From the NCBI GenBank assembly GCA_945860955.1, contig CAMATH010000026.1, positions 1-64,000 on the forward strand: 64,000 nucleotides of DNA, in the 5' to 3' direction. Source of the stretch: Planctomicrobium piriforme (GTDB lineage Bacteria > Planctomycetota > Planctomycetia > Planctomycetales > Planctomycetaceae). The translations under genes and the position numbers were made by a program. Below, piece after piece: positions 16,704 to 25,851 of the stretch (position 1 is its first letter; every line of letters begins with the position of its first letter). Below the pieces are notes generated by a model. It made no database searches. It saw only the letters and a program-made list of their open reading frames with translations, and had not been told where the DNA came from.

Positions 16704-18689
16704 TCAAGGTGCGTTTTTCTGAACCTCCGGTTTCGCCCATTCCCCCCGCATCCATCGCAGTAACAGATCGAGATCGCGATCGGACAGCCGCTCGGTGTCG
16801 AATGCGGGCATCACGTTCTTCTTGCCGTAGAACTTCCGTTCACCGGGGTTCCGCACAAAGTCCCGCAACCAGGCGACCGAACCGTAACCGTCGAGTTCAG
16901 GAGCGGGACTCAGTCCGCCACTTCCCGAGCCATCGGGGTCGCCCGACTTCAGTGAGTGACACTGCAAACACTGGGCGAATTCCAGCGGTTCTCCCTGGGC
17001 GTTCATCACGTCACCACTAAACACTTCCTGGCCAAGTTTCAACTCTTCTTCCGAGAACCCGCTGGCGTCGCCGCGTCCCGACTCTTTGGCGATCAGCGCC
17101 GCCACCGCCCGCACGTGTCGGTCTTCCAAAGGTCCGTTCGGCTTGACGTTCTCCTCCAGCCACTTGCGCATCTCTCCATTCTTGATCCGTTCGCCCCCCT
17201 TGATCTGGTCGGTCTGACCGAAAAACTTCGGCCCCGTCGGGTCTTTGAGAAACGCGGACAACCAGTCTTGTCCGCCGAAACCCGCCAAATCGGGAGCCGT
17301 CCCCGCGACAGGACGTTCGACCCCATCGACCAGCTCCCGCTTGGCTTTTCCCGTGCCATCGTGTCCGTCCCAGGTGTGGCAGCCGGCGCAATGTTCGGCG
17401 AACACCAATGGTCCGCGCACCCGCGGGTCGTTTTGCAACAGGGCGACCGGTCCATCGGGCGGAACGCCGTTTTCGCGGGCCAGCCACAGCGCGCGGGAGG
17501 CAAGCGCCTGCTCCTGCGATTTCGCTTTGGCGAACGCCGGATCCGCATGATCGTTCTTCCAGCCGTACCATAGGAGCGAGGCGGACCCGCCAATGAGTCC
17601 CAACACCAGGATCGACGCCAGCCCCCGGCCACCCGTTTGTCCGACCACTTTGTCGTAGAACGGGACGAGTGACAACAGAATCACAATGACCAATGGCAAT
17701 GCCCCCGTGACCAGCACCTCGCGGTCGGACGGAACCATGTGCCGCAGTTCGTAGAGCGGTCGGACGTACCATTCGGGCCGGGCCAGATAGGGCAAATCGG
17801 GATCGGCAGGAGCCTGTAAGGTGATCTCGTTCGGAGGGAGTTCCAGATCCGCTGCGATTCCCTCGGGGTTGGAAAACAGCCGCGACCCGAACAGCGTGAC
17901 CCCCGTCGCGATCAGCATCAGAATGAAGAACACCAACAGATTGCGGCTCGTTTGAAACGGCCAGTAGGGGAGCGAACCCGCATCGGACGAAGCCTGTGGC
18001 AGTGCGACGATCGGCAGATCGCCCCCCCTCTTCGTCGCGCAATTCGACATCAGTTTTTCGCGGCGAACCAGCGAGAAGTGAATCACCAGCAAGAGTGTCG
18101 CCAGCACCGGCAGCACCACCACATGCAGGGTGTACAGTCGGGTGAGCGTAAGACTGCCGAATTCACTTCCTCCGATCAACAGCGTCTTCATCGTCGGTCC
18201 GACAACCGGCATCGTGCCCACGATACTGGTCTCGATCTGATACGCCTGGTATCCCTTTTGATCCCAGGGAAGTGGGTTCCCGGTCACCGCCAAAGCGAAC
18301 ACCAAACTGGCGAGAATCAGACCGCTCCAATACGTCACTTCCTTCGGCCGTCGATAGGCGGCGCTCACCACCACGATCAAGAGGTGCATCACCATGCCGA
18401 TGAGCATCAGGTGTGACGTGGTATGGTGCAGCCCGCGCACAAACGAGCCGAACATGGTCTGCGTTTCGAGGTACTGCACGCTTCCCCAGGCGGCTGCCTC
18501 GGACGGACTGTAAACCGTCATCAGCAGCGTGCCGGTGATCAGCTCGACGCCAAACATCAGGGCCAGCGAGCCTCCCCAGACGTACCGCCAACTGGCTGCC
18601 TTGCTGACGGGAAAATTCAACAACACCAGGGCATGCAGCAAGCCACGATAACCGGTCCGGTCATCCAGCCAGTCGAGGACCTTAGACAA
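16704..18689 (-). CDS. Cytochrome b6-type protein fused to two c-type haem domains
   Basis: This 661-residue protein is the quinol-oxidising core of a bc/b6f-like complex. Haem-ligand histidines lie in RGLHHTTSH (H88) and at H102, H189 and H204. The 15-residue offset of the last pair is as in b6 rather than mitochondrial cytochrome b. The Qo-site PEWY motif is present in ARPEWYVRPLYELR. After the last membrane helix come two cytochrome c domains with CAGCH (434-438) and CLQCH (574-578). The fused c domains would replace a separate cytochrome c1/f. It overlaps the Rieske stop by 8 bp, so they form one operon. The flagellar fusion gene follows about 95 bp downstream on the same strand, perhaps cotranscribed but functionally unrelated. 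Confidence 0.9.
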   Translation of the reverse strand: MSKVLDWLDDRTGYRGLLHALVLLNFPVSKAASWRYVWGGSLALMFGVELITGTLLMTVYSPSEAAAWGSVQYLETQTMFGSFVRGLHHTTSHLMLIGMVMHLLIVVVSAAYRRPKEVTYWSGLILASLVFALAVTGNPLPWDQKGYQAYQIETSIVGTMPVVGPTMKTLLIGGSEFGSLTLTRLYTLHVVVLPVLATLLLVIHFSLVRREKLMSNCATKRGGDLPIVALPQASSDAGSLPYWPFQTSRNLLVFFILMLIATGVTLFGSRLFSNPEGIAADLELPPNEITLQAPADPDLPYLARPEWYVRPLYELRHMVPSDREVLVTGALPLVIVILLSLVPFYDKVVGQTGGRGLASILVLGLIGGSASLLWYGWKNDHADPAFAKAKSQEQALASRALWLARENGVPPDGPVALLQNDPRVRGPLVFAEHCAGCHTWDGHDGTGKAKRELVDGVERPVAGTAPDLAGFGGQDWLSAFLKDPTGPKFFGQTDQIKGGERIKNGEMRKWLEENVKPNGPLEDRHVRAVAALIAKESGRGDASGFSEEELKLGQEVFSGDVMNAQGEPLEFAQCLQCHSLKSGDPDGSGSGGLSPAPELDGYGSVAWLRDFVRNPGERKFYGKKNVMPAFDTERLSDRDLDLLLRWMRGEWAKPEVQKNAP

Positions 18690-19203
18690 GGGGCACCTGC
18701 TCCAGAATTCCGGGTTCGAATTTCGCGAAGACGATGCTCACCCAAGGCTCGCCACCCACCGATTCAATCTTGGACTCTAGCCGGTCGAGACCGCGTTTTT
18801 GCGGGCCGGCGATTGTCGTTCCATTCGCGGCGTAACTCGCCGCGTGACACGGGCAGAAGAACTGCTTCTCTTCCGCGACATAGTCGACGGGACACCCCAG
18901 GTGCGGACAGACGACCGAAAACACGTCGACCTGCGATTCCCCCGTGCGGACCACCCAGACGGCACCGATGGTTCCCTCGGCGTATTTCGTCCAGGCATCC
19001 GTCCGCTGGTCGCGCAACACGACCCGGCGGGGGACACCCACTTCGAGATCTTTGACGCGAACGAGTTTTCGCGACTTGGAGGATTTGGATTTTCGACGGA
19101 ACGGTTCGGTCAGAAACCCAACGCCCGGCACCGCCAGCAGCGCCAGATAGGCACCACTCAGCATGGCCGAGGCCCAGTGAAAGAAACTACGGCGTTGCAT
19201 CAT
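18682..19203 (-). CDS. Rieske [2Fe-2S] protein of the bc complex
   Basis: The 173-residue protein has a twin-arginine-like N-terminus (QRRSFFHWASAM) followed by a hydrophobic anchor, as in Rieske subunits inserted by Tat. Cluster-binding motifs are CPHLGC (C99, H101, with C104 for the disulphide) and CPCH (C117, H120, with C119). The following ASYAANGTTIAGP segment is the usual third loop. The gene directly precedes and overlaps the cytochrome b gene. Together they should carry electrons from quinol to the fused haem c domains. Confidence 0.93.
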   Translation of the reverse strand: MMQRRSFFHWASAMLSGAYLALLAVPGVGFLTEPFRRKSKSSKSRKLVRVKDLEVGVPRRVVLRDQRTDAWTKYAEGTIGAVWVVRTGESQVDVFSVVCPHLGCPVDYVAEEKQFFCPCHAASYAANGTTIAGPQKRGLDRLESKIESVGGEPWVSIVFAKFEPGILEQVPLV

Positions 19204-19232
19204 CTTCCGGGTGGCAGGAGATGTGAACGGAC

Positions 19233-19279
19233 GAAAAAAAACGCCACCCCCGGCGCACAGCGGCGCTGGGGGTGGCGTT
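19233..19279 (-). terminator. Intrinsic terminator after the DUF1501 gene
   Basis: A 17-bp stem with one mismatch (arms 19240-19256 and 19263-19279, GC-rich, GCCACCCCC against GGGGGTGGC) is followed on the minus strand by eight T. It lies between the stop of the DUF1501 gene and the Rieske start, so the two minus-strand genes are separate transcripts. Confidence 0.85.
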
Positions 19280-19416
19280 CATCGCCAGTTCGGTGGATCC
19301 GGTCTACCCTTCGCGAGTAGAAGTCAAACTCTAGGGTCGAACGTATCGGGGACGGCTTGTTTGAGTCAATAATCCGCGCGACTTACGAGCGGGATTCTTG
19401 TGATCGGGAAGGCGCG

Positions 19417-20877
19417 TCAGGCGATCAATTCGGGTACCACGGTACCGTGGACATCGGTCAGTCGGAAGTCGCGGCCGGCGAAGCGGTAGGTGAGCCGGGT
19501 GTGGTCGAATCCCAACAGTTGCAGCAACGTCGCATGCAGGTCATGCACATGGACTTTGTTTTCGACCGCGGCGAAACCGAATTCATCGGTCGCCCCATGA
19601 ACGTAGCCCCCTTTCACACCGCCCCCCGCCAGCCACAGCGTGAACCCGTGGTGATTGTGATCGCGGCCGTTGATTTTGCCGGCGTTCGCCCCGGGCTGAG
19701 GAAGTTCCACCGTCGGCGTCCGACCGAACTCCCCCCCCCAGATCACCAGCGTCTCGTCCAGCAGTCCCCGCTGCTTGAGATCGACCAACAGCGCGCCGAT
19801 CGCCTTGTCGCACTCACCGGCGAGCCGACGGTGGTTCACTTCGATGTCGTCGTGATTGTCCCACGGTTGACCCGCGCCGTGCCAAAGTTGCACATACCGC
19901 ACTCCGCGCTCGACCAGTCGGCGCGCCACCAGGATCTGGCGGGCTTGTGTCCCGGTTCCATACATCTCGAGAATGTGTTTCGGCTCTTGCTGGATATCGA
20001 ACGCGTCGGTCGCCTCCATTTGCATGCGGTAGGCGAGTTCCAGCGAGTGAATCCGTGCTTCCAGCGGTCCTTCGTGATGCCGTTTCTCGGCGTGTCGACG
20101 ATTGAGTTCCTGCACCAGGTCGAGTTGTCGGCGTTGCTGCGCCATGGTCAATGACGGGTTCCGCACGTTGGCGATCAACTTGTCGATCGCGGTGTGCTGC
20201 GAGTCGATGTACGTCCCCTGATACGCCCCGGGAAGAAACGCCGACTGCCAGTTCTCGGCGTCTTTGATTGGATAACCACTGGGGCACATCGCGATGAACC
20301 CTGGCAGGTTCTGGTTCTCGGTCCCCAGCCCATACGTCACCCAGGAACCCATGCTGGGGCGGACCAGCGTTTCGTCGCCGCAGTTCATCAGCATCAGCGA
20401 CGGCTCGTGATTCGGGACGTTCGCGTGCATCGAGCGGATGACGCACAGATCGTCGGCGCACTTCCCCACATGCGAGAAGATCTCGCTGACCTCCAGTCCC
20501 GACTGGCCGTACTTTTCGAACTTGTACGGAGAGGGAAACGCCGCTCCGGTCTTCCGTTCGGTTCGCAGGTTTTCGTTGGGCAGGTTCTGCCCGGCGAACT
20601 TCGCCAACGACGGTTTGGGGTCAAACGTGTCGACGTGCGACGGGCCGCCATTCAGAAAAATGTGAATGACGTGCTTCGCCTTCGCCGAAAATTGCGCGGA
20701 ACGCGGTACCATGGGATTGCTGAAACCCTCCGCCGCGTGCGCCACCGGGGACACCCCCGCGTCTCCCAGCACTCCGGCCAAGCCCAAGGCCGCCAGGCCG
20801 GTACCGGACCGCGACAACAGTTCCCGACGGGTCAGCGCGGAACCAAAACCACCAAACGGGGAGGATGCGAGATTCAT
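19417..20877 (-). CDS. DUF1501 family secreted protein
   Basis: The 486-residue protein carries a Tat signal (LTRRELLSRSGTGLAALGLAG) ending near AHA. It then shows typical DUF1501 signatures: KHVIHIFLNGGPSHVDTFDPK, LSMD-type metal-site context, VRYVQLWHGAGQPWDNHDD, VIWGGEFGRTP and NGRDHNHHGFTLWLAGGGVKGG. DUF1501 proteins have an alkaline-phosphatase/sulfatase-like fold; their substrates are unknown. In planctomycetes they are usually paired with a DUF1549/DUF1553 cytochrome gene. None is adjacent here; the upstream side is a repeat-filled spacer. Start context and length are normal. Confidence 0.9.
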   Translation of the reverse strand: MNLASSPFGGFGSALTRRELLSRSGTGLAALGLAGVLGDAGVSPVAHAAEGFSNPMVPRSAQFSAKAKHVIHIFLNGGPSHVDTFDPKPSLAKFAGQNLPNENLRTERKTGAAFPSPYKFEKYGQSGLEVSEIFSHVGKCADDLCVIRSMHANVPNHEPSLMLMNCGDETLVRPSMGSWVTYGLGTENQNLPGFIAMCPSGYPIKDAENWQSAFLPGAYQGTYIDSQHTAIDKLIANVRNPSLTMAQQRRQLDLVQELNRRHAEKRHHEGPLEARIHSLELAYRMQMEATDAFDIQQEPKHILEMYGTGTQARQILVARRLVERGVRYVQLWHGAGQPWDNHDDIEVNHRRLAGECDKAIGALLVDLKQRGLLDETLVIWGGEFGRTPTVELPQPGANAGKINGRDHNHHGFTLWLAGGGVKGGYVHGATDEFGFAAVENKVHVHDLHATLLQLLGFDHTRLTYRFAGRDFRLTDVHGTVVPELIA

Positions 20878-21026
20878 GAGTGGCGAAGGATGTGTAGCGC
20901 GGGACGTAGTTCGCGAGGCGGGTGAGGGATTCGCGAGGTGGGATCAGACCGCACAGCGGTCGCGGCGATTGCTGATTATACTCCACGAGGCCGAAACCGC
21001 GACATTGGACGTGAGCCGGATGGGGA

Positions 21027-21206
21027 CGTGGGAACGAAGCCCTCGTTCCCAAGGTCTCGTTCCCAAGGTCTTCTTGGGAACGTCCCCTTCCGAAGCTCTG
21101 CTTCGGGGGGCAAACAATTCAGTGGCGGTGTCAACGCTCTCTGCGATGCGCTCACGAAGCAGAGCTTCGGACGATGCGTTCCCAAGCAGAGCTTGGGAAC
21201 GAGGGC
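21027..21206. repeat. Cluster of short palindromic intergenic repeats
   Basis: The gene-free stretch 20878-21274 contains several related dyads. GTTCCCAAG occurs at 21045 and 21059, CTTGGGAAC at 21073, CCGAAGC-TCT-GCTTCGG at 21090-21106, CGAAGC-AGA-GCTTCG at 21155-21169 and GTTCCCAAGC-AGA-GCTTGGGAAC at 21178-21200. The shared centre (TCT/AGA between arms) suggests one REP-like family that is copied by homology. They could fold as a chain of hairpins between the divergently placed ends of DUF1501 and xerD. Confidence 0.8.
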
Positions 21207-21274
21207 TACTGTACCACGGTGCGGCGGGCGACTTCCAACTGCGCGTTCTGCCCCCGGCCCCGCAATCGCGACTC

Positions 21275-22240
21275 TCAGCCGCGGGGATGACATTCCTCAT
21301 GGATCGCCTTGAGTCGCGAATGTTCGACGTGCGTATAGATCTGCGTCGTCGCGATGCTGGCGTGTCCCAGCAGTTCCTGGAGGGCGCGCAGTTCAGCACC
21401 TCCGGCGAGCATGTGCGTCGCAAAGCTGTGACGGAGGGTGTGGGGACTGACATCCCCGCTCGCCCCCGCCCGGCGGGCGTATTTTTTGACGAGACTCCAG
21501 ATCATGATGCGGCTCAAGGGCCGCCCGGTCCGGCTGATGAACAGAGCCTCGGGTTGCCGGAAGCCGGCGAGCAAGGGGCGTTCGTGTTGCAAATACGCCT
21601 CCAGCGCCAGCCGCGCGACCGGATTCAGCCGCGCCAGTCGCTCTTTGTTCCCTTTCCCAATGCAACGGCAGTAACTCTCATCGAGATGCACGTCGCGCAC
21701 AGTCAGGCCGGCGACTTCCGACGCACGACAGCCGGTGGCGTACAGGACCGAGAGCAGCGCCCGGTCACGCAGCATGTAACGGTCTCCTGGCCCCGGGGCG
21801 GCGAGCAGGCGGTTCACCATGTCGGGACTCATCACGTGCGGCAGATGCTGCCACAGTTTCGGCGAGTTCAACAGGTCGGCCGTGCTTTCCTTGATCACCC
21901 CTTCCAGCACGAGGTAGCGGAAGAACATTTTGACCGAGACGAGATGCCGGGCGATCGACGAGGCGGCCAGTCCCCGTTCCTGCAGGTGCTGCAAATTCTT
22001 TGACAACACGTGCAGGTCGACCTCCGCGAGCGACTTCGGGGCTTGCGTGACAAACCACTCGAAGAACTGCTCAAGGTCCGAACGGTACGCCGTGACGGTA
22101 TTGGCGGCCATTCCCGCTTCGGCCTGAAGGTATTTCAGGAACGGATCGAGATGGCTCGTGGGATTGTCGTAGCGGGTCGGCTCAAACGTCGAGCCGGGAG
22201 GAGGGCGTTTGCGTGGAGGCATACCGGGGCCATCGGGCAA
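21275..22240 (-). CDS. xerD: Tyrosine recombinase XerD-like
   Basis: The 321-residue protein has an N-terminal SAM-like DNA-binding domain (FLKYLQAEAGMAANTVTAY) and a C-terminal catalytic domain. All expected residues are visible: R172 (TGCRASEVAGL), K196 (GKGNKER), H267 and R270 (HTLRHSFATH), H293 (LLGHASIATTQ) and the nucleophile Y302 (IYTH). Length fits the housekeeping XerC/XerD pair that resolves chromosome dimers at dif. No integrase-type neighbours or attachment-site repeats are seen, so it is probably chromosomal rather than a mobile integrase. XerD versus XerC is a judgement from overall likeness only. An alternative start lies at MPPRK, six codons in. Confidence 0.88.
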   Translation of the reverse strand: MPDGPGMPPRKRPPPGSTFEPTRYDNPTSHLDPFLKYLQAEAGMAANTVTAYRSDLEQFFEWFVTQAPKSLAEVDLHVLSKNLQHLQERGLAASSIARHLVSVKMFFRYLVLEGVIKESTADLLNSPKLWQHLPHVMSPDMVNRLLAAPGPGDRYMLRDRALLSVLYATGCRASEVAGLTVRDVHLDESYCRCIGKGNKERLARLNPVARLALEAYLQHERPLLAGFRQPEALFISRTGRPLSRIMIWSLVKKYARRAGASGDVSPHTLRHSFATHMLAGGAELRALQELLGHASIATTQIYTHVEHSRLKAIHEECHPRG

Positions 22241-22381
22241 ACGGGGTCAGGAACTTGAGAAAAACCGAATCCGGGAGCCCTGTGTCTGGCAGGGCTGCGA
22301 ATTGTTGAACCTGTTTGAGGGACGCTCGCGGGGATTGAAATCCAGGCTGCGGTGGCCGTCGCTTTGGCGGAACTCCGGGCT

Positions 22382-24667
22382 TCAAAAATCCTTTCGGCTG
22401 ATATACCAGCACGTCACTCCCAGAACGATGATAACGAACGCCGAACTGTGTTTGAGCGTTCCCCAGGCGTCGAGTTTTGTTCGGGACTCCTCAATTTCTT
22501 CCGATTCCGCGTCGTCGTCCGAATTCTGATCCGATTCCGTCAACAGCCATGTGGTGACGTTATTGAGTTCGACCGGCTTACGGACCACCGCGTAAAGAGG
22601 CTGAACGCCGTAGTGGTACGCCATGTCGACCAGTTCCAGTGGTGCGGCGGCAGCCGATTCTTTTTTGAACGGATCGAGTTGATACCGCGTGACACGCGTC
22701 TCGCGGTCGACCACCAGAATATGGTTCGGGCCATCAAACGCGACCGCCGACACGCTTCCCTGTCCTGACACCGGAAGCGGTACCTCTCGTTTCTGCCGGG
22801 CGTCGTACATCCACAGGTCTCCGCCGTGGAAAACGATCGCCCCCCAGTGACCGTCGGGAGAGACCGACATCAGATGGGGCGCGTCCCACCAGTTGGGGTG
22901 GAATTCGTGTCGGGGGGAAAGATCGGTCGACTCCCGGACCAGAATCCGGCCATCTTCCAGCGCGACAATCACGCCCCCCTCGACGGCCAGGCACATTCCT
23001 TTGCGGGCCTTCTTTTTGTCGTCGATCTTTGTCTGCGCCCGCTGCGAGTATTTTCCCTCGGAGTTCGGTTCCAACAGCGTCAGTTCGCCTCCCGCAAACG
23101 TCGCGACACAGCCGGACGCGGGATCGAACGACGCCGTGCTGTCGTTCCCGAGTTTCAGGCGGGGCTGCGGCCCCAGGAATAGGAATTTCCCAGACTTCTT
23201 GGAAAGTGGTTTGTCCGCCGGCTCTTCGAGCCGAAACACACCGTCGGTCGCGACCGCCAATAACCGCTGGTTCTGGTCGATGAACAGAGCTCGCGTTCCC
23301 GCGGGGGTCGGCGGACCATCCTTGCGCATCCAGCCATCACCCGGCTCGGCGTAATGCAGGCTGATGGTGGGGGGGAAGAGCTGAAAGCCGCGACGCCCCT
23401 GTTGCGGAGGCATCTGGATCGCGTACAGCCGGCGATGCGTGCTGTCGTATACCGGGCCAATCATCTGGGGAGCCGGTGCCACCGGCGGCACGCGACGCTG
23501 CTCGCCTGGTACGGTGAAAACGTCGTCCCAGCGTTGCTCTGTGGCGTTCCATTCGCGCGCCTGACCACGTTCGGTGACTCCGATACGCGACTCGCCGACG
23601 GCCGTCAACTGGATCATCCGCTTGGGGTTCATCGCCCAGACTTCCATCGTTGACTTGACGATCAGAACCACGTATCCCACCCCCCAGAAGGCGATTGTCA
23701 ACACAATAGCCACAATCGTGTTCCGCCACACAACCCCCGCCAGGGCGCAGACGGAATAAAACACGATGTACATGAAGAGGAATACCGGGATGCACCACCA
23801 CAGTTTGGAAATCCACAGATCGAACCGCAATCCCATCACCAGCCACATCCCGGCGATGAAGTACAACGCGTTCAGTCCGATGAACACGCAACCCCCCAGG
23901 AACTTCGTCAAAAACACCAGCGAGCGGGAGACCGGCTTGCTGAGCAGCAAATCAATCGAACCGGCCTCAAACGTCTGTGTGATCATCGACGCGGTCACCA
24001 GAATCGCCGCGAACCCGCCCAGCGCCCCCACCACCACGTTGACGATTCCCGTGACGAACAACCGGAGGATCGGCGTGAGCTGCGCGCGTGTCAGAGGCAA
24101 CCCTCCTCCCAGTGTCCACCACAGGTACGTCACGTTGGTGTCGGTGCTGTTGTTACGCGGAATTTCTTCTGGAAACACCCCTTCGATCAGCAGTCGGTTG
24201 AACCGGGCCAAGTCATCAGTCGATAGTTTGTCGACCCCTTGCGCCCGCAGTTTTTGAGCCTCGTCGGAAAGCGTGACTCCTTCCCAGTCGGCGGCGGAAT
24301 AGAGTCCGCGATCGGTGATCGCCTGATTGAATTCGTCCAGGACGCGCGCCGCGACACGAAAGGGAAACTCTCCCCCCGGCTCGGCGACCGCTTCCTTCAA
24401 AGCCCCCTGCACATCGTCGGGCAGACGCTTCCAGAGCTGTTTGGCCGGCGATGGAGTCTCCGCCGTCCCCTGTTCGACCAGTTTCGCCGCCAGATCGCCC
24501 CAGCGCGTGACCGAATTGCGGGCGAACTGTTTCGCCTTCTGCTCGCTGAGTCCGAATGGCGCGATCAGGCAGAGAAACAGCGTCGCCAGAACGAGCAGGA
24601 TCCACAACACCCGCGACGCGAGCGCTTCACGGAACGAGTCCTTCAAAATCCCCAGATAGGGTCTCAT
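22382..24667 (-). CDS. ABC-2 type permease with large insert before the last membrane helix
   Basis: The 761-residue protein begins with a membrane helix (VLWILLVLATLFLCLIAPFG) and a soluble loop of about 160 residues. About five further helices follow (for example LFVTGIVNVVVGALGGFAAIL and FLFMYIVFYSVCALAGVVW). The sequence ITQTFEAGSIDLLLSKPVSR is typical of ABC-2 permeases such as the NosY/YhaP kind. Between about residues 360 and 735 lies a soluble domain with repeated short strands and SPDGHWGAIVFHGGDLWMYDARQ, which resembles WD40/YVTN propeller blades. A final helix (FVIIVLGVTCWYISRKDF) closes the chain. The start overlaps the stop of the ATPase gene (ATGA), so the pair forms one transporter. 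The substrate is unknown. Confidence 0.82.
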   Translation of the reverse strand: MRPYLGILKDSFREALASRVLWILLVLATLFLCLIAPFGLSEQKAKQFARNSVTRWGDLAAKLVEQGTAETPSPAKQLWKRLPDDVQGALKEAVAEPGGEFPFRVAARVLDEFNQAITDRGLYSAADWEGVTLSDEAQKLRAQGVDKLSTDDLARFNRLLIEGVFPEEIPRNNSTDTNVTYLWWTLGGGLPLTRAQLTPILRLFVTGIVNVVVGALGGFAAILVTASMITQTFEAGSIDLLLSKPVSRSLVFLTKFLGGCVFIGLNALYFIAGMWLVMGLRFDLWISKLWWCIPVFLFMYIVFYSVCALAGVVWRNTIVAIVLTIAFWGVGYVVLIVKSTMEVWAMNPKRMIQLTAVGESRIGVTERGQAREWNATEQRWDDVFTVPGEQRRVPPVAPAPQMIGPVYDSTHRRLYAIQMPPQQGRRGFQLFPPTISLHYAEPGDGWMRKDGPPTPAGTRALFIDQNQRLLAVATDGVFRLEEPADKPLSKKSGKFLFLGPQPRLKLGNDSTASFDPASGCVATFAGGELTLLEPNSEGKYSQRAQTKIDDKKKARKGMCLAVEGGVIVALEDGRILVRESTDLSPRHEFHPNWWDAPHLMSVSPDGHWGAIVFHGGDLWMYDARQKREVPLPVSGQGSVSAVAFDGPNHILVVDRETRVTRYQLDPFKKESAAAAPLELVDMAYHYGVQPLYAVVRKPVELNNVTTWLLTESDQNSDDDAESEEIEESRTKLDAWGTLKHSSAFVIIVLGVTCWYISRKDF

Positions 24668-25611
24668 TTGGTCTTCATGATTTGGAGGAACGCCTCTTCC
24701 AGCGTGTCGCGCCGGCGGACGATTTCGAGAATGCTGATCGACGCACCCCGCAGCGCGTCAATGGCCGAGTCGAGCTGTCCCTGCTCGCGGATTCGCAACG
24801 ACAACCGCAATCGGTTTTCCGACTGGGGAGCGACCGATTCGACGTCATGGTCCTTCAAGACCTGCCAGACCGTTTGAGATTCCCCCACCACCAGAATGTC
24901 CAGCCCCGCTTCCCGGCGGCGGGTGATCTCTTCGATCAACCCTGACTTGATCACTTTCCCCTTGTCCATGATCGCGACGCGATCGCAGACCAATTCGATT
25001 TCCTGCAACAGGTGGCTGTTGATGAAGACCGTCTTTCCCTCTTGTTTCAACCGCCGCAACACCTCCCGCATTTCGCTCCGTCCGACCGGGTCGACGCCAT
25101 CGGTCGGCTCATCCAGGATCAGCAAATCCGGATCATGCAGCATCGCCTGCGCCAGTCCCAATCGCTGTTGCATTCCCTTGCTGAACTTGGTGACCGACGT
25201 GGAACCCCAGCCCTTCAATCCCACAGTCTCCAGCAACCCGTCCCGCTTGCTGCGAACCTGCCGGGGGGACATGCCACTCAGGCTCCCATAGTATTCGAGT
25301 GCGTTGTACGCGTTCAGGTGACGGGGAATGCGGTGAGTTTCCGGCAGATACCCCACCCTGCGCCGGCCCCGTCGATCGCCGGCGGGGAACCCCAGCAGTT
25401 GGGCCGACCCGTTCGACTTGCGGACGATTCCGATCAAAACTTTGATCAGCGTGGTCTTGCCGGCGCCGTTCGGACCCAACAGTCCGAATATCGTCCCCCG
25501 CGCGACCTCGAGCGAGACCCCCCGCAGCGCCTGGATCGACTTCCGGAAAATCAGGCCGTCTCGATAGGTTTTCTCGAGGTTTTCGACAACGATGGCGGGA
25601 GATGAGTTCAT
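24664..25611 (-). CDS. ABC transporter ATP-binding protein
   Basis: The 315-residue ATPase has Walker A GLLGPNGAGKTTLIKVL, signature FSKGMQQRLGLAQAML, Walker B LLILDEPTDGVDPVGR and the switch histidine in FINSHLLQEIE. A C-terminal extension of about 85 residues (LDILVVGESQTVWQVL onwards) is as in the DrrA/NosF-like group of ABC-2 ATPases. It is the first gene of a two-gene operon with the permease that overlaps its stop by four bases. About 240 bp of unrecognised sequence precede it. Confidence 0.93.
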   Translation of the reverse strand: MNSSPAIVVENLEKTYRDGLIFRKSIQALRGVSLEVARGTIFGLLGPNGAGKTTLIKVLIGIVRKSNGSAQLLGFPAGDRRGRRRVGYLPETHRIPRHLNAYNALEYYGSLSGMSPRQVRSKRDGLLETVGLKGWGSTSVTKFSKGMQQRLGLAQAMLHDPDLLILDEPTDGVDPVGRSEMREVLRRLKQEGKTVFINSHLLQEIELVCDRVAIMDKGKVIKSGLIEEITRRREAGLDILVVGESQTVWQVLKDHDVESVAPQSENRLRLSLRIREQGQLDSAIDALRGASISILEIVRRRDTLEEAFLQIMKTK

Positions 25612-25851
25612 GGCGGCGGGTTGGAGGCCGTTTCAAAACCGGTTGAAGTCACGGAAGGTGACACCGGTGTGCGACAGACATCTTACCCAAGAATTCGTCC
25701 CAGGGTGTCCGGACTTGCCGAAAAAACTTTTGGTTCGACCTTTTATCGTAATGTGCCGGATCTTCGCCTGCGAGAATTCGGACAGTACGCGGGATGCTCT
25801 CCAAGTCTTGACTCAATCGGCTTCCGCAACCAAGTGACTTGGGCCGTGGCG

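Noticed and set aside
18705-18725. GGTTCGAATT resembling a tRNA T-loop
   Set aside because: It lies within the Rieske coding sequence and has no matching acceptor or anticodon arms.
21275-22240. Tyrosine recombinase as the integrase of a genomic island
   Set aside because: Length and motifs fit housekeeping XerD, and no tRNA, attachment repeats or phage genes lie beside it.
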